From Heligmosomoides polygyrus polygyrus (taxonomy: Eukaryota > Nematoda > Chromadorea > Rhabditida > Heligmosomidae), in assembly GCA_947396885.1 (NCBI GenBank), contig OX377205.1:100266810-100330809 (forward strand): a stretch of 64,000 bases of DNA, read 5' to 3'. The notes beneath the pieces are model-generated. The model did no database searches. It was not told the DNA's origin and was given only the letters and a program-made list of their open reading frames with translations. Shown one piece after another: positions 49,729 to 60,800 of the stretch. Made by a program: the position numbers and the translations under genes. Each line of letters begins with the position of its first letter. Positions within the stretch are counted from its first letter, which is position 1.

Positions 49729-49832
49729 GTTTCAGAAGTGCTGCTTGTTCGAATTGCTGTTCTCAATATCCTCCTCAGAATCGCCTAAAATTGGGCACAG
49801 AATTCTGCTGCGCTCTTGAAAATTTAAATGCC

Positions 49833-50036
49833 GAGTACATGTCTTGAATGTGTACAGCATTGTAAGGAGTGGAACGTCGGCTGATCATAGCCAATCGAAA
49901 GACCGACCGAACGCGCGCTGTCCGATCAGGTCACCTATCTCTCTGACTGGCACGTGTGCCCATGTGTTGCCGCCCGATTGGCTGTTTGTTCCACATTCTC
50001 ACCTCTCAATACTGCCCACATTCGCCACTAGTACCT
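49833..50036. mobile_element. ~204-bp TIR (MITE-type) element, copy C
   Basis: The left end GAGTACATGTCTTGAATGTG and the complemented right end (AAGGTACTAGTGGCGAATGT) are diverged versions of the family termini. It lies at or just past the last readable exon of the gene at 48537, and the open frame ends inside it. Insertion here may have truncated that gene. Confidence 0.5.
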
Positions 50037-50522
50037 TGGAGTTAACGGCATGTTACATGTCAAGACTGCACCGTTCTCTTGTCCGATACGTCGCGAGGTC
50101 TATTTGACTAATACTGTAAACTCTGTTCACTTGCTTTCTTGAGCTGATTTTCTTTAGACCTTCTGTTCAATCAATAACTTAGTCTTATTGATTGATTAGA
50201 CTGTCAGAGAACGCAAATAGCAATTACACCATTAACCAAATCCGCTTTGCGGCATGCTGGCTGGGTGCATGGCGCGGTCCTTGTGTACTACACCCATAAG
50301 ATTTTCGCCTTTCAGCACTTTAAAATGAGCCTAGAAACCAGACTGTAGCTAAATAGGGAGAAATTGATTGCCATTTAGCTAAACGGTCAGAATTTTATGG
50401 AAATTCGAACAGTGCAAACATTTTTGGGGACAGCCAACCCCACGGTAATGAATGAATGCCTGAATGGTAATGAAAAACACCACAGTATATCTTCTGGGTG
50501 AGACCGTCCTTGAAAATTGTCA
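50037..50522. other. AT-rich interval, short perfect hairpin
   Basis: No gene seen. TCAATCAATAA (50167-50177) and TTATTGATTGA (50185-50195) form a perfect 11-bp inverted repeat with a 7-nt loop. It could be a terminator-like structure or chance in AT-rich DNA. Confidence 0.5.
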
Positions 50523-50729
50523 ACGGTCCTTGTCGCGAATGTGGGCAGCACTGGAAGGTGGGAATGCGCAAGCCAATCAGGCCGCATCGAATGGGCGTGC
50601 CATTTTTAAATGATGGTGTTCGATCGGTGCCCTGATTTGTCAGCGCTCGTTCACTAACTGTTCTAATTGGTTATGATTAGCTACCGTGCCCTATTTCCCA
50701 ATGCTTGCCACATTCGCGACATGGACCGT
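50523..50729. mobile_element. ~207-bp TIR (MITE-type) element, copy B
   Basis: The left end ACGGTCCTTGTCGCGAATGT and the complemented right end ACGGTCCATGTCGCGAATGT match at 19 of 20 positions, the best-preserved termini of this family here. The interior holds the AGCCAATCAGGCCGCATCGA core that also appears at 41050-41090. No coding capacity. Confidence 0.75.
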
Positions 50730-50789
50730 GTTAACACTGTTCATTTAGTCATGAAATTTCTACTCCTTCAGCCGCAGAGTCGTGTTGTG

Positions 50790-51014
50790 TTGTGTCGGAA
50801 GAGGCGCCGGTTCTCGTGTGCACCCCAAATGGGCGCACAGTATTACCAAGCGTTCCATCCTTCTAGGGGTCATAAAGTTGGCACCAGAGATGTAAACCCT
50901 TCGAAATGGCCGGCGCTTTCATTGGATGACCACCGAAAGTGGTCATATCAGCCTAGTATGCATTGGAATCGCCTCTGTAAAATGTTGCATGGAAGCAGAG
51001 TGTGTGGCGCATTC
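50790..51014 (+). mobile_element. tRNA-derived SINE-like element, copy 2 (degraded)
   Basis: Shares GTCGGAAGAGGCGC and then GTTCCATCCTTCTAGGGGTC and TTGGCACCAG with the copy at 42341. The B-box region is eroded. A 119-codon open frame (50667-51026) runs through it and is probably meaningless. Confidence 0.45.
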
Positions 51015-51756
51015 CACAGTGATTGATTAACACCTATCCTTGTCCCCATTTCCCCATTATTCACTCTTAGCTACAGTCATGCATTTGCTCAATACATCGC
51101 GATGTTTTATTGATTGTTAGTGTGAAAACCATGCACTTAGAGTTTTCCAATCTAGAAGAGTACGATTTTTTTGCGCATGTGCCATAATTTTATTTAAGCA
51201 GCAATTTTCCTTATTCAGCCAGTGTTGTTTCTAAAATTTGAGCCCAACCCCTTGTTTCGAAGTGAACACAAGACTGAATATCCGAATTTTTCTGTTTTGT
51301 AGTGACAAAGAATAATGAATTACACCATGATTTGGTCAGAAATCCGCCCACACAAAGTCAGTCGCCCTCACGGTATCGAAAAAACGATCATATTATTGAC
51401 GATGCGACCAGTGGTGGTAGAATCAGTGGCGGATAGATGGCCGATCGTGGCTTAACCCATAATTCTTCCCTTATATCTTTGAGACCGTTTGCGCCAGGAA
51501 ACTCGTTCCTTGGTGGAAAAAGTTATTCAGCTATTGACTGAAGCAATATTTGTGGCTCACCGCTTTGTAAGCTATTTCAGACAACTAAGATTAAATGAAG
51601 TTCCGAAAAATTCAAGCCTGAACATTTTGTATTTCTCAGCAAGGTATCTCAAAAGATGACTACAATCTTTGAACGATCATAAAATTTTCCGCGATTTTAG
51701 CTGCAACTACGTGCTAATTGGATTAGTCGCACTTCGAAAACCGTGTTATAAGTACA
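51015..51756. other. AT-rich interval with nothing recognised
   Basis: About 740 bp with no usable open frame, no inverted ends and no tandem structure that I can see. Confidence 0.6.
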
Positions 51757-51931
51757 GGGGCCGTATTAAACAACGACTTCCAGCAATTTAACGGAGAAAA
51801 TACAGCCGAAATTCCTGATAGCACTGCCTATCAAGTGAAATGTTTCACCATATCGCTTGATAAGCCGCACTATCAGGGATTTCGGCTGTGTTTCCTCCTT
51901 TAAATTGCTATAAGTCGTTGATGAATCCGGC
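51757..51931. mobile_element. foldback element, copy 1
   Basis: Two arms of ~75-80 bp are imperfect reverse complements. The left arm has CAACGACTTCCAGCAATTTA, then CAGCCGAAATTCCTGATAGC. The right arm has CTATCAGGGATTTCGGCTGTG and then TAAATTGCTATAAGTCGTTG. The centre is a short loop around AAATGTTTCACC. The same organisation appears at 52569-52747. Non-coding, so likely a MITE-type foldback. Confidence 0.75.
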
Positions 51932-52568
51932 AGGGGGTGCAACGCTTACGAGCTTCACAGTGTAGGTGAACGTGTGTTGTTGGAGTTCCCAATCAAAGAT
52001 TTCATGGATTTCTGTACTTGCCTTGCCATTTTGTCGTTCCGTCAGTTTGGACGCAGTTTTAGAGAGCTCGAGTTTTTTGTCAAACATCCAGCCTGAACTG
52101 GTGCTTTAAGGCATCATGAACGCCGCAATTTCTTAATTAACTGCATATTCACCACTATTTGTATTTCTGGTCCCGAAATTTTACACACTCGGGTACAGAT
52201 TGTGAGTAACGGTGGTCGAGTAGAGGGAGGATAAGCGAATTATTGTGCAGTCTATACCTTCAGTAATCAGGAGTTCGTGCGAAACAAAAATATTTTTGAA
52301 AATCTGAGAGAGAAGTCCAATTTTTAGTCCAGCACAGCAAAAGCACAGCAGGGAATGCAGGCTAGGCTGAAGATTCACCAAAGCTAGTAATGCCATTTCC
52401 AAGCCATGTTGGACACTTCAAACTAAATTAAACATTTTTAAAAGCAAGCTGCACATCTTCCAAATCAAAACGGGCCTCCTGTTTAAACAAACGCTCACTG
52501 ATAAGATTAAAATAAATTTTTCTCTTGGTTAAATTCACTATTACTTTTTCAGGAGACGTAATTCACCT
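51932..52568. other. AT-rich interval between the two foldback elements
   Basis: No gene recognised. A 73-codon minus-strand open frame (52181-52402) is low-complexity and AT-driven. Confidence 0.55.
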
Positions 52569-52747
52569 GAGGCCAGACACATCAACGACATACAGCAATC
52601 TAACGGTGAAATCACTGCCGAAATTCCTGATAGCACGGCTTATCTACAGGCAATGTCGTGAAATGTTTCAATTTTATCACGGCTATCAAGGATTTCGGCA
52701 GCATTTTCACCGTTAGATTGCTTTAAGTCGTTGATAAATCTGGCCTC
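52569..52747. mobile_element. foldback element, copy 2
   Basis: Ends GAGGCCAGACACATCAACGAC and the complement of GTCGTTGATAAATCTGGCCTC match closely. Inside them, CAGCAATCTAACGGTGAAA pairs with TTTCACCGTTAGATTGCTT, and GCCGAAATTCCTGATAGC with GCTATCAAGGATTTCGGC. It has the same design as the element at 51757-51931, at a different site and with different outermost bases. Confidence 0.8.
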
Positions 52748-53057
52748 TGGCCGGCAAAAAGCGAATACCGCATTAAAAAAAATTAAAAATTTACAAAAAA
52801 ATAATTTTCCTGGAAGATAGTGAGTTGATGATCTCCACTTTCAAGTGCAAAATAGCGGCAGGTCTTCAGGATATTAACGGAAAAGATCTGAAAGTAAAAG
52901 ATATCTCATTGCATTTTACATATTTGAAACGTTACTGGTGCATCACGAAGTGTCGACAAGGAATATGTAGCGAAAACACCGTACTGCAGCATACTCAATA
53001 AAAACTATCAGATAGCGTTTCTCCACGGAAATTCTATACTAGGGTAAAAGTGCTAAA
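52748..53057. other. AT-rich interval with nothing recognised
   Basis: A-rich sequence near 52775-52805, then unstructured. No open frame of interest. Confidence 0.55.
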
Positions 53058-53131
53058 CACGGCAGCTTTGGAATTGAACCCTCAGCATCATGACATAAGG
53101 CAGCTCCCCCTACCGTTGCGCCACCAAGGAA
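53058..53131 (-). ncRNA. tRNA-like sequence (tRNA pseudogene or SINE head)
   Basis: On the minus strand, TGGCGCAACGGTAGG is a good A box and GGTTCAATTCC (complement of 53070-53080) a near-perfect B box, ~35 bp apart. The T stem is only partly pairable (two of five pairs fail), and I cannot fit a clean acceptor stem or anticodon, so a functional tRNA is unlikely. It may still be a Pol III promoter. Confidence 0.5.
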
Positions 53132-53262
53132 ATGCCGCAACCTCTTTTTAATTCTCCGTGGTAAGCTCGACCCTGCCAACCCTTAAGCGCTAAAATTTAC
53201 AGTGCCTCCTACTCGTTCGCCTCAAGGGCTGGGCAAAAACAAAACATGTTTTCGTACTATAT

Positions 53263-53700
53263 GGAGGATGTAGATTTTTCCTATAGTATCAGTTCTCGCC
53301 TTTCCGACGTACCGTTGAGCTTGAGACAGTTCCCTTGTCAGTGTTTACATCCCTCAGTTTTTTACTATTTATTCCTTGTGATCAGATTCAGTTTTGCTCA
53401 TGTATTATGGCTGCACGTAAAGATTGCTTTACTTTGTTGACTCATTTGTTTCGGTGGATTGTAATAAATAATTTCACGGCTAAGCTTCGCACATATAGTA
53501 CCATCCTTCATCTGAGGGGGTGGAAAACACGACAGAGAAGATAGCGTCACGACGCAACGACATGACATTGATTGATATTGAATGTTGCCAAGAAGAGACT
53601 AGTAACTATTGGGAGCAATACGTGGAAAAGCAAAGAAGATGGACTTCTGGAGAGCTCAACTGCTTTTACACCGCATCATTTTAGGCTACATAGTTCAAGG
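53263..53700. repeat. subtelomeric duplicated block, copy 1 (~438 bp)
   Basis: Closely matches 54082-54517, with shared landmarks CTATAGTATCAGTTCTCGCC, TTATGGCTGCACG, TTTCGGTGGAT and GGCTACATAGTTCAAGG. Differences are point changes and short indels, for example an extra GAGCTTGAGAC-type segment here. Copy 1 lies on the centromere side of the 43-bp array. Open frames within it are not conserved between the copies. Confidence 0.9.
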
Positions 53701-53815
53701 AGTGTTAATCGAGGCAGGATTGTATGGAAATAGCCGAACCATGAACCTTCAATTTTTTAAAATGAAACTTCAACTCGCAACGATCTTGGACATTTTACTC
53801 CTCGAATTTGGGATT
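53701..53815. other. spacer between duplicated block and 43-bp array
   Basis: Short unique sequence with no feature recognised. It grades into the array near TTTGGGATTGGG. Confidence 0.5.
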
Positions 53816-54081
53816 GGGTCTGAATCTCGGCTTCGGCTTACTTCGGATTCGGGGTTGGACCTCGATTTCGGCTTAGGCTTAGGCTTCGGATTCGGGGTTG
53901 GACCTCGATTTCGGCTTAGGCTTAGGCTTCGAATTCGGGGTTGGGCCTCGATTTCGGCTTATGCTTAGGTTTCGGAATCGGGGCTGGACCTCGATTTCGG
54001 CTTAGGCTTAGGCTTCGGATTCCGGGTTAGACCTCGATTTCGGCTTAGGGTTAGGCTTCGGGTTCGGGTTCGGGGTTGGAC
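53816..54081. repeat. 43-bp-period telomere-derived array, ~5-6 copies
   Basis: The marker GGACCTCGATTTCGG (or a one-base variant) starts at 53857, 53900, 53943, 53986 and 54029, exactly 43 bp apart. Each period contains two TTAGGC-like hexamers, a TTCGGA hexamer, an ATTCGG step, and a GGGTTGGACCTCGATTTC insert absent from the 25-bp repeat. The array is decayed at both ends. A Gly/Leu/Phe/Arg-rich frame through it is a by-product of the repeat. Confidence 0.92.
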
Positions 54082-54517
54082 GAAGGATGCAGATTTTTGC
54101 TATAGTATCAGTTCTCGCCTTGCCGTTGAGACAGTTCCCTTGTCAGTGTTTACATCCATCAGTTGTCAGTTTTTTACTATTTATTCGTTGTGATCAGATT
54201 CAGTTTTGCTCATTTATTATGGCTGCACGCAAAGATTGCTTTACTTTGTTGACTCATTTGTTTCGGTGGATAGTAATAAATAATTTCACGGCTAAGGTTG
54301 GCACATATAGTACCATCCTTCATCTGAAGGGGTGGAAAACTGGACAGAGAAGATAGCGTCACGACGCAACGTCATAAAATTGATTGATATTGAATGTTGC
54401 CAAGAAGAAACTAATAGAAGAAACCCTGGGAGCAATACGTGGAAAAGCGAAGAAGATGGACTTCTAGAGAGCTCAGCTGCTTTTACACCGCATCATTTTA
54501 GGCTACATAGTTCAAGG
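54082..54517. repeat. subtelomeric duplicated block, copy 2 (~436 bp)
   Basis: Second copy of 53263-53700, on the telomere side of the 43-bp array and ending at the same TTCAAGG. Downstream sequence (TCTAGAATTCG) differs from that of copy 1, so the right boundary is sharp. Confidence 0.9.
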
Positions 54518-54830
54518 TCTAGAATTCGATAGGCCTATAATTAGGAAGAACACGGCTTCCCTCAAACGGCTTCCCTCAAACATACGCTTAGGCCTCCATT
54601 GCGATCTAGCTCAAAACACAAGCTGCGGCATTGAATTGACCTCAGGTTTCGCCTTAAATCAAAATAGGCATGGGCGACACAGAGTGACCAACTCGGCTTA
54701 GAGTTTATCTATGGCATCGACTTCACCGTTCTCGTCAGTTGCCTCTTTCTCCATACAATAGCATCGATCATCTAGCATCGAGTTAGGCCTAGGCCTCGAC
54801 AATCGGCTTACACTTGGACAACGATTTCAT
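54518..54830. other. spacer before the 25-bp array
   Basis: No gene. Contains a 14-bp tandem copy (CGGCTTCCCTCAAA twice, about 54551-54578) and isolated telomere-like words, such as GAGTTAGGCCTAGGCCTCGA near 54780, that may be relics of decayed repeats. Confidence 0.55.
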
Positions 54831-57800
54831 TTGGGCTTAGGCTTCGGATTCGGAGTTAGGCTTAGGCTTCGGATTCGGAGTTAGGCTTAGGCTTCGGATT
54901 CGGAGTTAGGCTTAGGCTTCGGATTCGGAGTTAGGCTTAGGCTTCGGATTCGGAGTTAGGCTTAGGCTTCGGATTCGGAGTTAGGCTTAGGCTTCGGATT
55001 CGGAGTTAGGCTTAGGCTTCGGATTCGGAGTTAGGCTTAGGCTTCGGATTCGGAGTTAGGCTTAGGCTTCGGATTCGGAGTTAGGCTTAGGCTTCGGATT
55101 CGGAGTTAGGCTTAGGCTTCGGATTCGGAGTTAGGCTTAGGCTTCGGATTCGGAGTTAGGCTTAGGCTTCGGATTCGGAGTTAGGCTTAGGCTTCGGATT
55201 CGGAGTTAGGCTTAGGCTTCGGATTCGGAGTTAGGCTTAGGCTTCGGATTCGGAGTTAGGCTTAGGCTTCGGATTCGGAGTTAGGCTTAGGCTTCGGATT
55301 CGGAGTTAGGCTTAGGCTTCGGATTCGGAGTTAGGCTTAGGCTTCGGATTCGGAGTTAGGCTTAGGCTTCGGATTCGGAGTTAGGCTTAGGCTTCGGATT
55401 CGGAGTTAGGCTTAGGCTTCGGATTCGGAGTTAGGCTTAGGCTTCGGATTCGGAGTTAGGCTTAGGCTTCGGATTCGGAGTTAGGCTTAGGCTTCGGATT
55501 CGGAGTTAGGCTTAGGCTTCGGATTCGGAGTTAGGCTTAGGCTTCGGATTCGGAGTTAGGCTTAGGCTTCGGATTCGGAGTTAGGCTTAGGCTTCGGATT
55601 CGGAGTTAGGCTTAGGCTTCGGATTCGGAGTTAGGCTTAGGCTTCGGATTCGGAGTTAGGCTTAGGCTTCGGATTCGGAGTTAGGCTTAGGCTTCGGATT
55701 CGGAGTTAGGCTTAGGCTTCGGATTCGGAGTTAGGCTTAGGCTTCGGATTCGGAGTTAGGCTTAGGCTTCGGATTCGGAGTTAGGCTTAGGCTTCGGATT
55801 CGGAGTTAGGCTTAGGCTTCGGATTCGGAGTTAGGCTTAGGCTTCGGATTCGGAGTTAGGCTTAGGCTTCGGATTCGGAGTTAGGCTTAGGCTTCGGATT
55901 CGGAGTTAGGCTTAGGCTTCGGATTCGGAGTTAGGCTTAGGCTTCGGATTCGGAGTTAGGCTTAGGCTTCGGATTCGGAGTTAGGCTTAGGCTTCGGATT
56001 CGGAGTTAGGCTTAGGCTTCGGATTCGGAGTTAGGCTTAGGCTTCGGATTCGGAGTTAGGCTTAGGCTTCGGATTCGGAGTTAGGCTTAGGCTTCGGATT
56101 CGGAGTTAGGCTTAGGCTTCGGATTCGGAGTTAGGCTTAGGCTTCGGATTCGGAGTTAGGCTTAGGCTTCGGATTCGGAGTTAGGCTTAGGCTTCGGATT
56201 CGGAGTTAGGCTTAGGCTTCGGATTCGGAGTTAGGCTTAGGCTTCGGATTCGGAGTTAGGCTTAGGCTTCGGATTCGGAGTTAGGCTTAGGCTTCGGATT
56301 CGGAGTTAGGCTTAGGCTTCGGATTCGGAGTTAGGCTTAGGCTTCGGATTCGGAGTTAGGCTTAGGCTTCGGATTCGGAGTTAGGCTTAGGCTTCGGATT
56401 CGGAGTTAGGCTTAGGCTTCGGATTCGGAGTTAGGCTTAGGCTTCGGATTCGGAGTTAGGCTTAGGCTTCGGATTCGGAGTTAGGCTTAGGCTTCGGATT
56501 CGGAGTTAGGCTTAGGCTTCGGATTCGGAGTTAGGCTTAGGCTTCGGATTCGGAGTTAGGCTTAGGCTTCGGATTCGGAGTTAGGCTTAGGCTTCGGATT
56601 CGGAGTTAGGCTTAGGCTTCGGATTCGGAGTTAGGCTTAGGCTTCGGATTCGGAGTTAGGCTTAGGCTTCGGATTCGGAGTTAGGCTTAGGCTTCGGATT
56701 CGGAGTTAGGCTTAGGCTTCGGATTCGGAGTTAGGCTTAGGCTTCGGATTCGGAGTTAGGCTTAGGCTTCGGATTCGGAGTTAGGCTTAGGCTTCGGATT
56801 CGGAGTTAGGCTTAGGCTTCGGATTCGGAGTTAGGCTTAGGCTTCGGATTCGGAGTTAGGCTTAGGCTTCGGATTCGGAGTTAGGCTTAGGCTTCGGATT
56901 CGGAGTTAGGCTTAGGCTTCGGATTCGGAGTTAGGCTTAGGCTTCGGATTCGGAGTTAGGCTTAGGCTTCGGATTCGGAGTTAGGCTTAGGCTTCGGATT
57001 CGGAGTTAGGCTTAGGCTTCGGATTCGGAGTTAGGCTTAGGCTTCGGATTCGGAGTTAGGCTTAGGCTTCGGATTCGGAGTTAGGCTTAGGCTTCGGATT
57101 CGGAGTTAGGCTTAGGCTTCGGATTCGGAGTTAGGCTTAGGCTTCGGATTCGGAGTTAGGCTTAGGCTTCGGATTCGGAGTTAGGCTTAGGCTTCGGATT
57201 CGGAGTTAGGCTTAGGCTTCGGATTCGGAGTTAGGCTTAGGCTTCGGATTCGGAGTTAGGCTTAGGCTTCGGATTCGGAGTTAGGCTTAGGCTTCGGATT
57301 CGGAGTTAGGCTTAGGCTTCGGATTCGGAGTTAGGCTTAGGCTTCGGATTCGGAGTTAGGCTTAGGCTTCGGATTCGGAGTTAGGCTTAGGCTTCGGATT
57401 CGGAGTTAGGCTTAGGCTTCGGATTCGGAGTTAGGCTTAGGCTTCGGATTCGGAGTTAGGCTTAGGCTTCGGATTCGGAGTTAGGCTTAGGCTTCGGATT
57501 CGGAGTTAGGCTTAGGCTTCGGATTCGGAGTTAGGCTTAGGCTTCGGATTCGGAGTTAGGCTTAGGCTTCGGATTCGGAGTTAGGCTTAGGCTTCGGATT
57601 CGGAGTTAGGCTTAGGCTTCGGATTCGGAGTTAGGCTTAGGCTTCGGATTCGGAGTTAGGCTTAGGCTTCGGATTCGGAGTTAGGCTTAGGCTTCGGATT
57701 CGGAGTTAGGCTTAGGCTTCGGATTCGGAGTTAGGCTTAGGCTTCGGATTCGGAGTTAGGCTTAGGCTTCGGATTCGGAGTTAGGCTTAGGCTTCGGATT

Positions 57801-60800
57801 CGGAGTTAGGCTTAGGCTTCGGATTCGGAGTTAGGCTTAGGCTTCGGATTCGGAGTTAGGCTTAGGCTTCGGATTCGGAGTTAGGCTTAGGCTTCGGATT
57901 CGGAGTTAGGCTTAGGCTTCGGATTCGGAGTTAGGCTTAGGCTTCGGATTCGGAGTTAGGCTTAGGCTTCGGATTCGGAGTTAGGCTTAGGCTTCGGATT
58001 CGGAGTTAGGCTTAGGCTTCGGATTCGGAGTTAGGCTTAGGCTTCGGATTCGGAGTTAGGCTTAGGCTTCGGATTCGGAGTTAGGCTTAGGCTTCGGATT
58101 CGGAGTTAGGCTTAGGCTTCGGATTCGGAGTTAGGCTTAGGCTTCGGATTCGGAGTTAGGCTTAGGCTTCGGATTCGGAGTTAGGCTTAGGCTTCGGATT
58201 CGGAGTTAGGCTTAGGCTTCGGATTCGGAGTTAGGCTTAGGCTTCGGATTCGGAGTTAGGCTTAGGCTTCGGATTCGGAGTTAGGCTTAGGCTTCGGATT
58301 CGGAGTTAGGCTTAGGCTTCGGATTCGGAGTTAGGCTTAGGCTTCGGATTCGGAGTTAGGCTTAGGCTTCGGATTCGGAGTTAGGCTTAGGCTTCGGATT
58401 CGGAGTTAGGCTTAGGCTTCGGATTCGGAGTTAGGCTTAGGCTTCGGATTCGGAGTTAGGCTTAGGCTTCGGATTCGGAGTTAGGCTTAGGCTTCGGATT
58501 CGGAGTTAGGCTTAGGCTTCGGATTCGGAGTTAGGCTTAGGCTTCGGATTCGGAGTTAGGCTTAGGCTTCGGATTCGGAGTTAGGCTTAGGCTTCGGATT
58601 CGGAGTTAGGCTTAGGCTTCGGATTCGGAGTTAGGCTTAGGCTTCGGATTCGGAGTTAGGCTTAGGCTTCGGATTCGGAGTTAGGCTTAGGCTTCGGATT
58701 CGGAGTTAGGCTTAGGCTTCGGATTCGGAGTTAGGCTTAGGCTTCGGATTCGGAGTTAGGCTTAGGCTTCGGATTCGGAGTTAGGCTTAGGCTTCGGATT
58801 CGGAGTTAGGCTTAGGCTTCGGATTCGGAGTTAGGCTTAGGCTTCGGATTCGGAGTTAGGCTTAGGCTTCGGATTCGGAGTTAGGCTTAGGCTTCGGATT
58901 CGGAGTTAGGCTTAGGCTTCGGATTCGGAGTTAGGCTTAGGCTTCGGATTCGGAGTTAGGCTTAGGCTTCGGATTCGGAGTTAGGCTTAGGCTTCGGATT
59001 CGGAGTTAGGCTTAGGCTTCGGATTCGGAGTTAGGCTTAGGCTTCGGATTCGGAGTTAGGCTTAGGCTTCGGATTCGGAGTTAGGCTTAGGCTTCGGATT
59101 CGGAGTTAGGCTTAGGCTTCGGATTCGGAGTTAGGCTTAGGCTTCGGATTCGGAGTTAGGCTTAGGCTTCGGATTCGGAGTTAGGCTTAGGCTTCGGATT
59201 CGGAGTTAGGCTTAGGCTTCGGATTCGGAGTTAGGCTTAGGCTTCGGATTCGGAGTTAGGCTTAGGCTTCGGATTCGGAGTTAGGCTTAGGCTTCGGATT
59301 CGGAGTTAGGCTTAGGCTTCGGATTCGGAGTTAGGCTTAGGCTTCGGATTCGGAGTTAGGCTTAGGCTTCGATTCGGAGTTAGGCTTAGGCTTCGGATTC
59401 GGAGTTAGGCTTAGGCTTCGGATTCGGAGTTAGGCTTAGGCTTCGGATTCGGAGTTAGGCTTAGGCTTCGGATTCGGAGTTAGGCTTAGGCTTCGGATTC
59501 GGAGTTAGGCTTAGGCTTCGGATTCGGAGTTAGGCTTAGGCTTCGGATTCGGAGTTAGGCTTAGGCTTCGGATTCGGAGTTAGGCTTAGGCTTCGGATTC
59601 GGAGTTAGGCTTAGGCTTCGGATTCGGAGTTAGGCTTAGGCTTCGGATTCGGAGTTAGGCTTAGGCTTCGGATTCGGAGTTAGGCTTAGGCTTCGGATTC
59701 GGAGTTAGGCTTAGGCTTCGGATTCGGAGTTAGGCTTAGGCTTCGGATTCGGAGTTAGGCTTAGGCTTCGGATTCGGAGTTAGGCTTAGGCTTCGGATTC
59801 GGAGTTAGGCTTAGGCTTCGGATTCGGAGTTAGGCTTAGGCTTCGGATTCGGAGTTAGGCTTAGGCTTCGGATTCGGAGTTAGGCTTAGGCTTCGGATTC
59901 GGAGTTAGGCTTAGGCTTCGGATTCGGAGTTAGGCTTAGGCTTCGGATTCGGAGTTAGGCTTAGGCTTCGGATTCGGAGTTAGGCTTAGGCTTCGGATTC
60001 GGAGTTAGGCTTAGGCTTCGGATTCGGAGTTAGGCTTAGGCTTCGGATTCGGAGTTAGGCTTAGGCTTCGGATTCGGAGTTAGGCTTAGGCTTCGGATTC
60101 GGAGTTAGGCTTAGGCTTCGGATTCGGAGTTAGGCTTAGGCTTCGGATTCGGAGTTAGGCTTAGGCTTCGGATTCGGAGTTAGGCTTAGGCTTCGGATTC
60201 GGAGTTAGGCTTAGGCTTCGGATTCGGAGTTAGGCTTAGGCTTCGGATTCGGAGTTAGGCTTAGGCTTCGGATTCGGAGTTAGGCTTAGGCTTCGGATTC
60301 GGAGTTAGGCTTAGGCTTCGGATTCGGAGTTAGGCTTAGGCTTCGGATTCGGAGTTAGGCTTAGGCTTCGGATTCGGAGTTAGGCTTAGGCTTCGGATTC
60401 GGAGTTAGGCTTAGGCTTCGGATTCGGAGTTAGGCTTAGGCTTCGGATTCGGAGTTAGGCTTAGGCTTCGGATTCGGAGTTAGGCTTAGGCTTCGGATTC
60501 GGAGTTAGGCTTAGGCTTCGGATTCGGAGTTAGGCTTAGGCTTCGGATTCGGAGTTAGGCTTAGGCTTCGGATTCGGAGTTAGGCTTAGGCTTCGGATTC
60601 GGAGTTAGGCTTAGGCTTCGGATTCGGAGTTAGGCTTAGGCTTCGGATTCGGAGTTAGGCTTAGGCTTCGGATTCGGAGTTAGGCTTAGGCTTCGGATTC
60701 GGAGTTAGGCTTAGGCTTCGGATTCGGAGTTAGGCTTAGGCTTCGGATTCGGAGTTAGGCTTAGGCTTCGGATTCGGAGTTAGGCTTAGGCTTCGGATTC

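Noticed and set aside
53058..53131. Functional tRNA gene
   Set aside because: A and B boxes are good, but the T stem has two mismatches, and no acceptor stem or clear anticodon loop can be drawn.
53609..53968. 119-codon plus-strand frame with a Gly/Leu/Phe/Arg repeat
   Set aside because: The repetitive tail is the 43-bp telomere-derived array read in one frame, and the start lies in the duplicated block, where the other copy does not keep the frame.
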